This document shows positions 1 to 6,524 of a stretch of 13,897 bases of DNA, piece after piece. The stretch is from DASSCW01 sp036555005 (lineage in GTDB: Bacteria; Chloroflexota; Limnocylindria; QHBO01). Location: assembly GCA_036555005.1 (NCBI GenBank), contig DATBME010000064.1:1-13897 (forward strand), read 5' to 3'. The position numbers and the translations under genes are program-made. The notes below the pieces were generated by a model. That model did not search any database, had not been told where the DNA came from, and saw nothing but the letters and a program-made list of their open reading frames with translations. Position 1 is the first letter of the stretch. The number at the start of each line of letters is the position of its first letter.

Positions 1-641
1 GGCCAACCCGCCAGTCCCAGGCGCGTGGCGGTCGGCCCGCTGCGCATCAGGGCGCCGGCGGCCAGCTGCGGATCCTCGGCGTGCTCGATCAGCGGCAGGC
101 CCAGCGGCGCCAGGTAGGTCATCAGCGCGCGCGCCAGGCGCGCGGAAGCAACCACGGAACCGTCATCGCTGAAGCCGACCACGCTGGCCGCAGCCAGCTC
201 CTCCAGCGCCACCGGCTGCTCGCCGGCGCGCCCGACCGTCGCGGCGGCCACCACCCGCACGCGGGCCGCGGCACCACTGGCGCAGGAGGTCACCCAGCCC
301 ACGCGGGCCGGCTCGTCCAGCGGCGGCTCGGTGTTCGGCATGGCGCACACCGTGGCGTAGCCCCCGTGCGCGGCCGCGCGGGTCCCGCTCTCGATGGTCT
401 CGGCGCCCTCGTGGCCTGGCTGGCGCAGGTGGGTGTGCAGGTCGCAGAAGGCGGGCGCGGCGATCAGCCCGCCGGCATCCAGGCGGGGCACATCGGCTCC
501 GGCCTCGGCTGCCGCCGCCAGGCGCCCATCCAGGACCGCCAGGTCGCGCACGGCATCGGTCCCGGAGGCGGGGTCGACCACGCGAACCCCTACCAGCACG
601 AAGCTGGCGGGGCCGTCAGCCACGGATCCGAAGCGCGTCAT
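1..641 (-). CDS. pyrC: Dihydroorotase, class I (N-terminal part, cut by window edge)
   Basis: Cytoplasmic zinc amidohydrolase that interconverts carbamoyl-aspartate and dihydroorotate, the third step of pyrimidine synthesis. I translated it by hand from ATG 641-639; 213 codons are visible and the C-terminal half lies beyond the left edge. The metal-binding DLHTHLRQPG motif is at residues 67-76 (His69, His71). It is followed by AMPNTEPPL (substrate region), VGFSDDGSVV (the class I signature with an Asp where other classes use a carboxylated Lys) and IEHAED (metal-ligand His). The start overlaps the pyrB stop (ATGA), so the two are translationally coupled and should share the PyrR-controlled pyrB leader. 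Family assignment is firm; whether all catalytic residues are present cannot be judged from the visible half. Confidence 0.93.
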   Translation of the reverse strand, partial: MTRFGSVADGPASFVLVGVRVVDPASGTDAVRDLAVLDGRLAAAAEAGADVPRLDAGGLIAAPAFCDLHTHLRQPGHEGAETIESGTRAAAHGGYATVCAMPNTEPPLDEPARVGWVTSCASGAAARVRVVAAATVGRAGEQPVALEELAAASVVGFSDDGSVVASARLARALMTYLAPLGLPLIEHAEDPQLAAGALMRSGPTATRLGLAGW

Positions 642-1594
642 TCGGCCAGCAGCGCCAGGACGGCCATGCGCACCGCCACGCCGTTGCTGACCTGGCGGCC
701 GATCAGGCTCCGGGCACCGCCGGCCAGCTCGGCGGTCAGCTCGACCCCCTCGTTGGTCGGTCCGGGGTGCAGGATCGGGGCGCCGGGGCGGGCCAGCCGC
801 ATCCGGTCCTCGTCCAGCCCCCAGCGCCGGGTGTACTCGCGCAGGGTCGGCACGCCGCCGCCGGCGTCGCGCTCCAGCTGGACGCGCAGGGCCATCACCG
901 CATCGGCCCCATCCAGGGCGCTGGCAAGCTCACGGTGTACTTCGGCGCCCGGATACGCTTCGAAGCCGCGGGTCCAGGCCGGCGGGCCGGCCAGGCGGAC
1001 CGTGGCGCCCATGCGCGCCAGCAGGCGCAGGTTGGATCGCGCCACCCGCGAGTGGCCGATGTCGCCCACGATCGCGACCACCGCCCCGTCCAGGCCGCCC
1101 AGCGCCTCGCGCAGGGTCAGGGCGTCGAGCAGCGCCTGGGTGGGATGGGCGTGGGTCCCGTCGCCGGCATTGACGATCCGCAGCCCGGTGCCGCGGGCGG
1201 CGAGGTACGGCGCCCCGCTGGCGCCGTGGCGCAGCACGATGGTGTCGATGCCGGTGCGCTCCAGGGTCAGCAGGGTGTCGATCAGTGACTCGCCCTTGGT
1301 GGTGCTGCTGGCCTCCATCGGCAGGGCCAGCACCTGCGCCCCCAGCGCCGTGGCCGCCATCTCGAAGCTCACCCGGGTACGGGTGGAGGGCTCGGCGAAG
1401 GCCAGGCCGATGGCGTGGCCGGCCAGATCGTCCAGCCGCTCTCCGCGCTCGCGCAGCGAGCGCATCTCCGCCGCCAGCTCCAGGCAGCGGGTGATGGCAT
1501 CGCGGTCGAGCTGGTCGACGTCCAGGAGGTGCCGCTGGGGCCACCGGGCGGTGGCCGTGCCGATCGGCAGATTGGCGTGCGGCGTATCGAGCAT
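638..1594 (-). CDS. pyrB: Aspartate carbamoyltransferase catalytic subunit
   Basis: Condenses carbamoyl phosphate with L-aspartate to carbamoyl-aspartate, the committed step of pyrimidine synthesis. It has 318 residues, normal for the catalytic chain. The carbamoyl-phosphate loop STRTRVSFE is at 70-78, the lysine of the mobile 80s loop at Lys100 (STTKGES), HPTQALLDALTLRE at 150-163, and the aspartate-loop motif HPGPTNEG at 276-283, where many homologues have NRG. ATG 1594 is chosen because AAGGAG lies five bases upstream. No pyrI regulatory subunit is visible next to it. It is followed by pyrC with a 4-base overlap. Control is probably by PyrR at the leader hairpin. Identity is certain from the motifs. 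Confidence 0.97.
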   Translation of the reverse strand: MLDTPHANLPIGTATARWPQRHLLDVDQLDRDAITRCLELAAEMRSLRERGERLDDLAGHAIGLAFAEPSTRTRVSFEMAATALGAQVLALPMEASSTTKGESLIDTLLTLERTGIDTIVLRHGASGAPYLAARGTGLRIVNAGDGTHAHPTQALLDALTLREALGGLDGAVVAIVGDIGHSRVARSNLRLLARMGATVRLAGPPAWTRGFEAYPGAEVHRELASALDGADAVMALRVQLERDAGGGVPTLREYTRRWGLDEDRMRLARPGAPILHPGPTNEGVELTAELAGGARSLIGRQVSNGVAVRMAVLALLAE

Positions 1595-1599
1595 GCGAT

Positions 1600-1605
1600 C
1601 TCCTT
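1600..1605 (-). promoter_or_regulatory. Ribosome binding site of pyrB
   Basis: AAGGAG on the minus strand, five bases before the pyrB ATG. It fixes the pyrB start. It is only one base from the 3' foot of the putative PyrR hairpin, so protein binding there could block ribosome access. Confidence 0.85.
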
Positions 1606-1606
1606 G

Positions 1607-1624
1607 GCGGCCTCACCGGACCGC
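1607..1624 (-). promoter_or_regulatory. Putative PyrR-binding RNA hairpin in the pyrB leader
   Basis: In RNA sense this reads GCGGUCCGGUGAGGCCGC. It folds into six stem pairs (G-C, C-G, G-C, G-C, U-G, C-G) closing the hexaloop CGGUGA. The PyrR-binding loop consensus known from Bacillus is ARUCCNGNGAGGYU with a CNGNGA loop. The central 14 bases match at 12 positions, and the two differences replace the closing A-U by G-C, keeping the pair. In Bacillus PyrR acts by transcription attenuation; in mycobacteria a similar hairpin overlapping the ribosome binding site is reported to control translation. Position here, one base before AAGGAG, and the absence of an attenuator fit the second mode. Function is inferred from motif, fold and a pyrR gene nearby. 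Confidence 0.75.
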
Positions 1625-1643
1625 GTTAAAGGGGTCGGCGGCC

Positions 1644-1649
1644 AGTATA
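1644..1649 (-). promoter_or_regulatory. Candidate -10 element for pyrBC
   Basis: TATACT on the minus strand matches the housekeeping -10 consensus at five of six bases, unusual in this GC-rich stretch. A transcript starting about seven bases downstream would have a leader of roughly 40 bases containing the PyrR hairpin and little else. No good -35 is visible (CTGGAG lies 15 bases upstream). The core GTATAC is palindromic and could also serve the divergent cyclase gene. Confidence 0.4.
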
Positions 1650-1702
1650 CGGGCGCGCCGGCCACTCCAGCGCGCGGCCCCCGGCGATGGCATGCTTCCG
1701 CG

Positions 1703-2617
1703 GTGCCCAGCATGACCCTGCTCTTCACCGACGTGGAGCGCAGCACGCTGCTCGTGGAGCGTCACGGGGCGGCGGGCACGGAGGCCCTCATCCGCCACCA
1801 CGCCATCGTGCGCGAGATCACGGAGGCGCACGGCGGTCGGCTGTTTGAGCGGATCGGCGACGCCGCCTATTCGGTCTTTCCCAGTCCTTCGGACGCGGTT
1901 GGGGCTGCCATCGCCATCCATTCCCGACTGGCGAACGAGGATTGGGGCCCGATCGCCAGCGTGCGCGTGCGCACCGCCCTGGACACCGGCGAGCTGGAGG
2001 AGTCCGAGGGCCGATTCTTCGGCCGCATCCTGTACCGCTGCGCCCGGATCCAGTCGCTGGCGGGCGGCGGCGAGACGCTGCTGTCGGACACCACCGCCGC
2101 CGCCGTGGCCGATGCGCTGCCCGGCGGTCACCGGCTGCGCGACCTGGGTGAGCAGAAGCTGCGCGGCCTGGAGGGCACGGCGCGGGTCTGGGGCGTGGTC
2201 CCCGCGCCGGTCCATGCCGACCGCCCGACCGGCGCCACGATCCGGCTCCTGCTGGTGGACGACTACGAGGTCGTGCGGCGCGGGCTGCGTGGCTTCCTGG
2301 AGCTGATGCCGCAGATCGAGATCGTCGGCGAGGCCGCCAACGGGATCGAGGCGGTTGACCTCGCCTACCGGCTGCAGCCCGACGTGATCCTGATGGACCT
2401 GGTCATGCCGGAGATGGACGGCCCGACCGCCATCGCCGCCATCCACGAGCGACAGCCCGAGATCGTCATCATCGCGCTGACCAGCTTCGCCGAGCCCGAG
2501 CGGATCGCCGGCGCCGAGGCCGCGGGCGCGGTGGGGCACCTGATGAAGGATGCGGAGGCGGAGGAGGTGGCTGCCGCCATCGAAAAGGCCTACGCCGAGC
2601 GGTCAGCCTCGACCTGA
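1703..2617 (+). CDS. Class III nucleotide cyclase domain fused to a response-regulator receiver domain
   Basis: A 304-residue soluble protein. Residues 4-165 resemble the adenylate/guanylate cyclase catalytic domain: LLFTDVERST holds metal-binding Asp10 and RIGDAAYSVF the second, Asp53. The usual transition-state Asn in GxxxNRxAR is Tyr111 (GRILYRCAR), while Arg115 remains, so cyclase activity is uncertain. Residues 180-297 form a NarL-type receiver with acidic pair Asp186/Asp187, phospho-acceptor Asp232 (MDLVMP), Thr260 and Lys282; no DNA-binding domain follows. The usual order, receiver before output, is reversed. GTG 1703 is preferred because family members often begin with a short PS segment before TFLFTD; ATG 1712 is equally possible and neither has a clear ribosome site. 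Its 3' end overlaps pyrR by 28 bases on opposite strands. The phosphodonor kinase is not in the window. Confidence 0.85.
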   Translation: MPSMTLLFTDVERSTLLVERHGAAGTEALIRHHAIVREITEAHGGRLFERIGDAAYSVFPSPSDAVGAAIAIHSRLANEDWGPIASVRVRTALDTGELEESEGRFFGRILYRCARIQSLAGGGETLLSDTTAAAVADALPGGHRLRDLGEQKLRGLEGTARVWGVVPAPVHADRPTGATIRLLLVDDYEVVRRGLRGFLELMPQIEIVGEAANGIEAVDLAYRLQPDVILMDLVMPEMDGPTAIAAIHERQPEIVIIALTSFAEPERIAGAEAAGAVGHLMKDAEAEEVAAAIEKAYAERSAST

Positions 2618-3171
2618 GCCGCCGTCGCGCCGCCCGCGGCGGAGTGCTCCAGCACGACCTCGTCGACCTCATCGGTCTCGGTCAGGCGCACGTGCACCAG
2701 GTCGGCGCGGGCCGTCGGCAGGTTCTTGCCCACGTGATCGGGGCGGATCGGCAGCTCCCGGTGGCCGCGATCGATGACCACTGCCAGCCTGACCGCGGTC
2801 GGCCGGCCGTGGTCGGTGAGCGCATCCAGCGCGGCCCGCACCGTCCGTCCGGTGAAGAGCACGTCATCGACCAGCACCACCGTGCGGTCGCCGATCTCGG
2901 GCAGGGCCTCGGTGCGCTTGACGATGGGCGCGTGGGCCAGCGGCGTCAGGTCGTCGCGGTAGAAGGTGATGTCCAGGGAGCCCACCGGCAGGCTGACGCC
3001 CTCATGCTGCTCGATCAGGCCGGCCAGCCGCCGTGCCAGCGGCACGCCGCGGCTGCGCACGCCCACCAGCACCAGGTCTCGGGTGCCGCCGTTGCGCTCC
3101 ACGATCTCGTGCGCGATGCGGGTCAGCGCCCGGCGCAGGTCATCGGCATCCAGGATGCGCGTCTCGCTCAC
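2590..3171 (-). CDS. pyrR: Bifunctional pyrimidine regulator / uracil phosphoribosyltransferase PyrR
   Basis: Uridine-nucleotide-sensing RNA-binding protein of the type I phosphoribosyltransferase fold; many members also make UMP from uracil and PRPP. It has 193 residues, a normal length. The PRPP loop VVLVDDVLFTGRT is at 98-110, the family segment LDITFYRDDL at 66-75, and VGVRSRGVPLARRL at 36-49. The start is GTG 3171-3169. It lies 36 bases after the anti-sigma gene stop and could be read from that operon or from its own weak promoter (a TACACT-like box is in the gap). Its likely target in the window is the hairpin before pyrB. It is separated from pyrBC by the antisense cyclase-receiver gene, whereas pyrR is commonly first in a pyr operon. 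Confidence 0.95.
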   Translation of the reverse strand: MSETRILDADDLRRALTRIAHEIVERNGGTRDLVLVGVRSRGVPLARRLAGLIEQHEGVSLPVGSLDITFYRDDLTPLAHAPIVKRTEALPEIGDRTVVLVDDVLFTGRTVRAALDALTDHGRPTAVRLAVVIDRGHRELPIRPDHVGKNLPTARADLVHVRLTETDEVDEVVLEHSAAGGATAAQVEADRSA

Positions 3172-3207
3172 GAGCCCGAGTGTAATCGGCGGCGCCTGCC
3201 GCGGAGA

Positions 3208-4887
3208 CTATTCCTCGGTCGGCAGGTACGCGGGGTAGACGCCCGGGCCGACCCAGACGCGATCCTGGCCGGAGGTCTGGACCTTGTCCGGCACGTCGCC
3301 CAGGTTGCGGGTGATCACGCGCAGCTCGGCCGTTGGCCCGTACGCACCGCTGTGCGCACCGGCGGCGGTGGCAACCGTGACGGCCAGGAACTGGCCGCCA
3401 CCGAGCCCGACGTGGACCACGCGGTTGCCTTCGGTATCGCTGGCGTCAAGCGCCTGCGCCGGGCCGATGGTGCCCGTGCCGGTGAAGGCGTGGGCGTAGT
3501 ACACGCGTCCCGCGTCCGGGAAGCCGTCCGGCTGGGGAACGCCAGTCCACTGCGCGTCCCACACCGCCAGCCCGTCGCGGTCCGGTGCCCAGGCGAAGCG
3601 GGCGCTCTCGAAGGCCGCGCCGTTTGGCTGGACCTGCAGCGTGTCGAAGACCTGGAAGTCCGGATGTCCCCCTTCCAACGCCAGGTCGCCTTCGACGCCG
3701 GCATAGGTTCGGTAGAGCATCCCGCCCCGAGTGAAGTGCCAGCCGCCGCCCTGCTGCGTCATCTCGCCACTCCAGAAGGCGACGATCGGTGGTACCGGCG
3801 GCCCGTCATCGAACGGGCCTTCGTGGTTGTCCACCGGCAGGAACACCCCCGGATACGACTCGAGTGCGCTATCCGCCGGGTCGAACGCTTCGGCCTGCGG
3901 CTCGTCCAGCGGGAGCGCGATGCGATACGAGGTCGGCGAACCTTCCTCCGCGGTGCTCACCCACAGCCAGGCCTCGTTTCCCCCGTAGTAGAAGCTGCCG
4001 GCGAATGTGCGCCCGGTATTGGTAATGCGCACCGGCGACGGTTCGGGCGACCTGGTGTCGAGGACCCAGACATCGGCCGCGCCGCTCTGGTCGACGAAGG
4101 TGTAGGCCAGCAGCTCGCCGAAGGTGGACCAGCTGAGGCGCGAGAACGGGGAGTCCAGGCCCTGCTGGCCGAGCTCGATCAGGGTCTCGTCCGACTGTCG
4201 GAAGGCATAGGCGCTGACCAGGCCCGAGTCATCGCCCATGACCCGGAAGGCCAGCCAGTCGCCATCCGGCGACAGCGCGGCGTCGATCGGCGCCATGGCC
4301 TGGCCGACGTCCAGTTCGGCCTCGCCACCGTTGGCCACGAGGTGCAGCCTGGCCTGCTGATCCTCGATTCGGTAGGTGAAGCGGGCCACGGGTTCCTTGA
4401 TCGCGACCACCGGAGCAGGGGTCTGCTCCGGCGATGCACTCTGGCTGGACGATGGAGACGGACCGATGCTGGCCGAAGGTGACGGCTCCAGCGAGATGCT
4501 GACCTCGGCGCTGGCGCTCGGCGTCGCCGTCTGCTGCGCGACCGGCCCGGGCCGCAGGTTGTTCAGCACGACGACCGCCAGCAGGCCGGCGGCCACCGCG
4601 CCCAGGCTGCCCACCACCGCCACCAGGGTGGAGCGTCGCTGCCACCACGGCAGCTCCCCGGCCTCGATCCCGGCGCGCACCCGCGCCCCCAGGTCGGCGG
4701 GCGGCTGCTGGTGGCGCATGCCGGAGACGAGGCGCCGCTCCTCCCTGAAGGCAGCGAGCGTCTCCTGGCAGCGTGCGCAGCCGGCCAGGTGCTGGTCCAG
4801 GGCCGCCTGCTCGGTCTCGGTCAGGTCGCCGGTCAGCGAGGCGCTGATCAGCTCGTCGGCATGCTCGCCGGGGCGCAGCACGGTCAT
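3208..4887 (-). CDS. Zinc-finger anti-sigma factor with membrane helix and large outside domain
   Basis: 559-residue membrane protein expected to hold the ECF sigma factor encoded just upstream. The N-terminal cytoplasmic domain carries the anti-sigma zinc motif HxxxCxxC (His33, Cys37, Cys40). One hydrophobic segment is at about 87-109, then a Ser/Pro/Thr linker at about 118-160. The roughly 400 residues outside contain phrases typical of TolB/WD40-like propellers, such as ALSPDGDWLAFRV and RLSWSTFGELLAY, but I cannot count blades with certainty. Classical anti-sigma factors of this kind are 200-270 residues, so this one has a much larger sensor-like part. The start ATG overlaps the sigma stop (ATGA), implying coupled translation. 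The signal sensed is unknown. Confidence 0.85.
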   Translation of the reverse strand: MTVLRPGEHADELISASLTGDLTETEQAALDQHLAGCARCQETLAAFREERRLVSGMRHQQPPADLGARVRAGIEAGELPWWQRRSTLVAVVGSLGAVAAGLLAVVVLNNLRPGPVAQQTATPSASAEVSISLEPSPSASIGPSPSSSQSASPEQTPAPVVAIKEPVARFTYRIEDQQARLHLVANGGEAELDVGQAMAPIDAALSPDGDWLAFRVMGDDSGLVSAYAFRQSDETLIELGQQGLDSPFSRLSWSTFGELLAYTFVDQSGAADVWVLDTRSPEPSPVRITNTGRTFAGSFYYGGNEAWLWVSTAEEGSPTSYRIALPLDEPQAEAFDPADSALESYPGVFLPVDNHEGPFDDGPPVPPIVAFWSGEMTQQGGGWHFTRGGMLYRTYAGVEGDLALEGGHPDFQVFDTLQVQPNGAAFESARFAWAPDRDGLAVWDAQWTGVPQPDGFPDAGRVYYAHAFTGTGTIGPAQALDASDTEGNRVVHVGLGGGQFLAVTVATAAGAHSGAYGPTAELRVITRNLGDVPDKVQTSGQDRVWVGPGVYPAYLPTEE

Positions 4888-5456
4888 CGGACCAGTCCTT
4901 CCGCGGCCAGGTGGCGCCGCATCTCACCGCGCGCGCGGCAGAGGAGCGTCCGGACCGCACCGTACGAGAGGCCCATCACCTCGCCGATCTGCTGCGCGCT
5001 CATGTCCTCCAGGTCGGACAGGACCAGGCACTGCCGATGGTTCGGCCGCAGCTGCATCAGGGCACGCTGGATCCGATCGTCGAGCATCCCGGCCATCACC
5101 TGCGCCTCAGGGCCGGGGCCGGTATCCGGGCGCTCGGGCTGGTCGGGGTCGTCGATCCCGATCGGGCTGATCCATCGGCGCCGTCGCATCTCGTCAATGG
5201 CGGTGTTGGTCGCGATGCGGTAGAGCCACGACTTGGTGGAGTGCTCATCGGTCAGGGAATCCAGCTTGCGATAGGCCTTGATGAAGGTGTCCTGCGTCAC
5301 GTCGGCGGCGCGATCCGGGTCGCCGACCATGCGCAGCACGTAGTTGTAGATGGGGGCCGAGAACTCCTCGAAGAGGCGGTCAAAGGCGGCGCGATCGGGC
5401 GTGGTCACCGTCGGCTCCAGGACGCGACTTCGGCGACGCAGCCCAATTGCCAGCAC
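4884..5456 (-). CDS. ECF RNA polymerase sigma factor (first module)
   Basis: Alternative sigma factor of about 190 residues. Region 2 is at about 25-95, from FDRLFEEFSAPIYNYVLRMV through the core-binding DVTQDTFIKAYRKL to KSWLYRIATNTAIDEMRRRR. Region 4 is at about 125-180, with the helix-turn-helix MSAQQIGEVMGLSYGAVRTLLCRAR. No C-terminal extension. I choose GTG 5456 because GGAGG lies five bases upstream; GTG 5408 with GGAG six bases upstream would give 174 residues. The anti-sigma gene follows with a 4-base overlap. The preceding GalT-like gene ends 62 bases upstream, so it may be the end of a longer operon or have its own promoter; no copy of the TGAAACC motif seen before the second sigma module is evident here. 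Confidence 0.92.
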   Translation of the reverse strand: MLAIGLRRRSRVLEPTVTTPDRAAFDRLFEEFSAPIYNYVLRMVGDPDRAADVTQDTFIKAYRKLDSLTDEHSTKSWLYRIATNTAIDEMRRRRWISPIGIDDPDQPERPDTGPGPEAQVMAGMLDDRIQRALMQLRPNHRQCLVLSDLEDMSAQQIGEVMGLSYGAVRTLLCRARGEMRRHLAAEGLVR

Positions 5457-5461
5457 ACAGC

Positions 5462-5466
5462 CCTCC
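5462..5466 (-). promoter_or_regulatory. Ribosome binding site supporting the longer sigma start
   Basis: GGAGG on the minus strand, five bases before GTG 5456. It is stronger than the GGAG before GTG 5408 and decides the chosen start. Confidence 0.5.
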
Positions 5467-5518
5467 AATGCGGCCTGCCCCCGGTTGTCCCACCCTGACG
5501 CACGCGATCGCAGCCCTG

Positions 5519-6502
5519 TTACGTGGCGCCGGCCAGCAGGTGGGCGCGCAGCACGTCCGCGGCGAACTCCGGCGCGGCGGGGTTGACCGCCAGGGCGGTG
5601 GCGCGCTCCAGACCGGCGATGACGCGCAGGCGGGGATGCAGCTCCCAGTGCCAGTGGAAGGTCTGGTCCAGTCGCTCGCCGGCGGGGGCGGTGTGCAGGA
5701 ACAGGTTGTAGGGCGGGTCGCCCAGGGCGTCCAGGGTGCCGAGCGTGCGCTGCAGGGTGGCGGCCGTGGCGGCCAGGTCGTCGTCGTCGAGCGTGGTGAA
5801 GTCGGCGGCGTGGGCGCGCGGCACGATCATCAGCTCGAAGGCGCTGCGACTGGCGGCTGGTGCGAAGACCACGAAGCGCTCCTCGGCCAGCACCAGCCGC
5901 TCGCCCGACTCCTCCTCGGTGCGGGCCAGGCCGCACCACACGCAGGTGCGGTGCTTAATCTGGTGACGCGCACCGCCGCCGATCTCCTCCGCCAGCCGAT
6001 GCGGGACCTGCGGGATGGCGTACAGCTCCAGGTTCAGGTGCTGGCTGCGCGAGCCGGCCTGCATGCCATAGCTCTGGACCGCCTGGACGGAGATCGGCGC
6101 ATCGGGCGGGGCGGCCGCCTGGCCGAGCTCGTGCATGGCGTCGCGCAGGGCGCGCAGCAGGTTCAGGGCAAGCCGCGGGGAGGCATCGGCCAGCCGCTCG
6201 TGGTGGTCGCGCGGGCCGACCAGGATCTCCCACGAGCCACCGGACGACTCGACCTCGGTGATCGACAGCTGCGCGGCGGTCTCCTTGCTCGAGTCGATGC
6301 GATGGAAGGCATCGGCCCGCAGCACCACCCGGCGCACGGCCGTCTCGTCGGCGGCGGGTCCCGCCGGCGCCTCATCGCAGTGACGGCAATGCGTTCCCTC
6401 GACGGGTGTCGCCTCGACCGCGAACGAGGCGTGCTCGAAGGTGCGGTCCGTGACGATGGCCGACCACCAGCCGGTGATGGGATCGCGCCGCAGCTCGAAC
6501 AC
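5519..6502 (-). CDS. GalT-superfamily protein lacking the catalytic HxHxQ motif
   Basis: 327-residue protein resembling galactose-1-phosphate uridylyltransferase. It begins with the GalT-like ELRRDPITGWW (3-13) and has two zinc-type cysteine pairs, CRHC at 39-42 and CVWC at 187-190. The C-terminal half holds NLFLHTAP and FHWHWELHPR (from 282). At the place where GalT has HPHxQ (the middle His forms the uridylyl intermediate), this protein reads HLNLE (155-159), still followed by the conserved YAIPQVP. A classic GalT mechanism is therefore doubtful. GTG 6502 is chosen because conserved sequence begins at once and no other start is near; ribosome site weak. It lies 22 bases after the second GalT-like gene, so the two are probably co-transcribed. 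Substrate unknown. Confidence 0.8.
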   Translation of the reverse strand: MFELRRDPITGWWSAIVTDRTFEHASFAVEATPVEGTHCRHCDEAPAGPAADETAVRRVVLRADAFHRIDSSKETAAQLSITEVESSGGSWEILVGPRDHHERLADASPRLALNLLRALRDAMHELGQAAAPPDAPISVQAVQSYGMQAGSRSQHLNLELYAIPQVPHRLAEEIGGGARHQIKHRTCVWCGLARTEEESGERLVLAEERFVVFAPAASRSAFELMIVPRAHAADFTTLDDDDLAATAATLQRTLGTLDALGDPPYNLFLHTAPAGERLDQTFHWHWELHPRLRVIAGLERATALAVNPAAPEFAADVLRAHLLAGAT

Positions 6503-6524
6503 CGGCCGATCGTAGCCGATGGCC

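Noticed and set aside
81..1715. Long plus-strand open frame opposite pyrC and pyrB
   Set aside because: It is antisense to two genes with full catalytic motifs; its Arg/Ser/Pro-rich translation has no family pattern and reflects GC-rich third positions.
2644..4482. 612-codon plus-strand open frame opposite pyrR and the anti-sigma gene
   Set aside because: Antisense to clearly recognised proteins; composition rich in Arg, Gly, Val and His with no domains.
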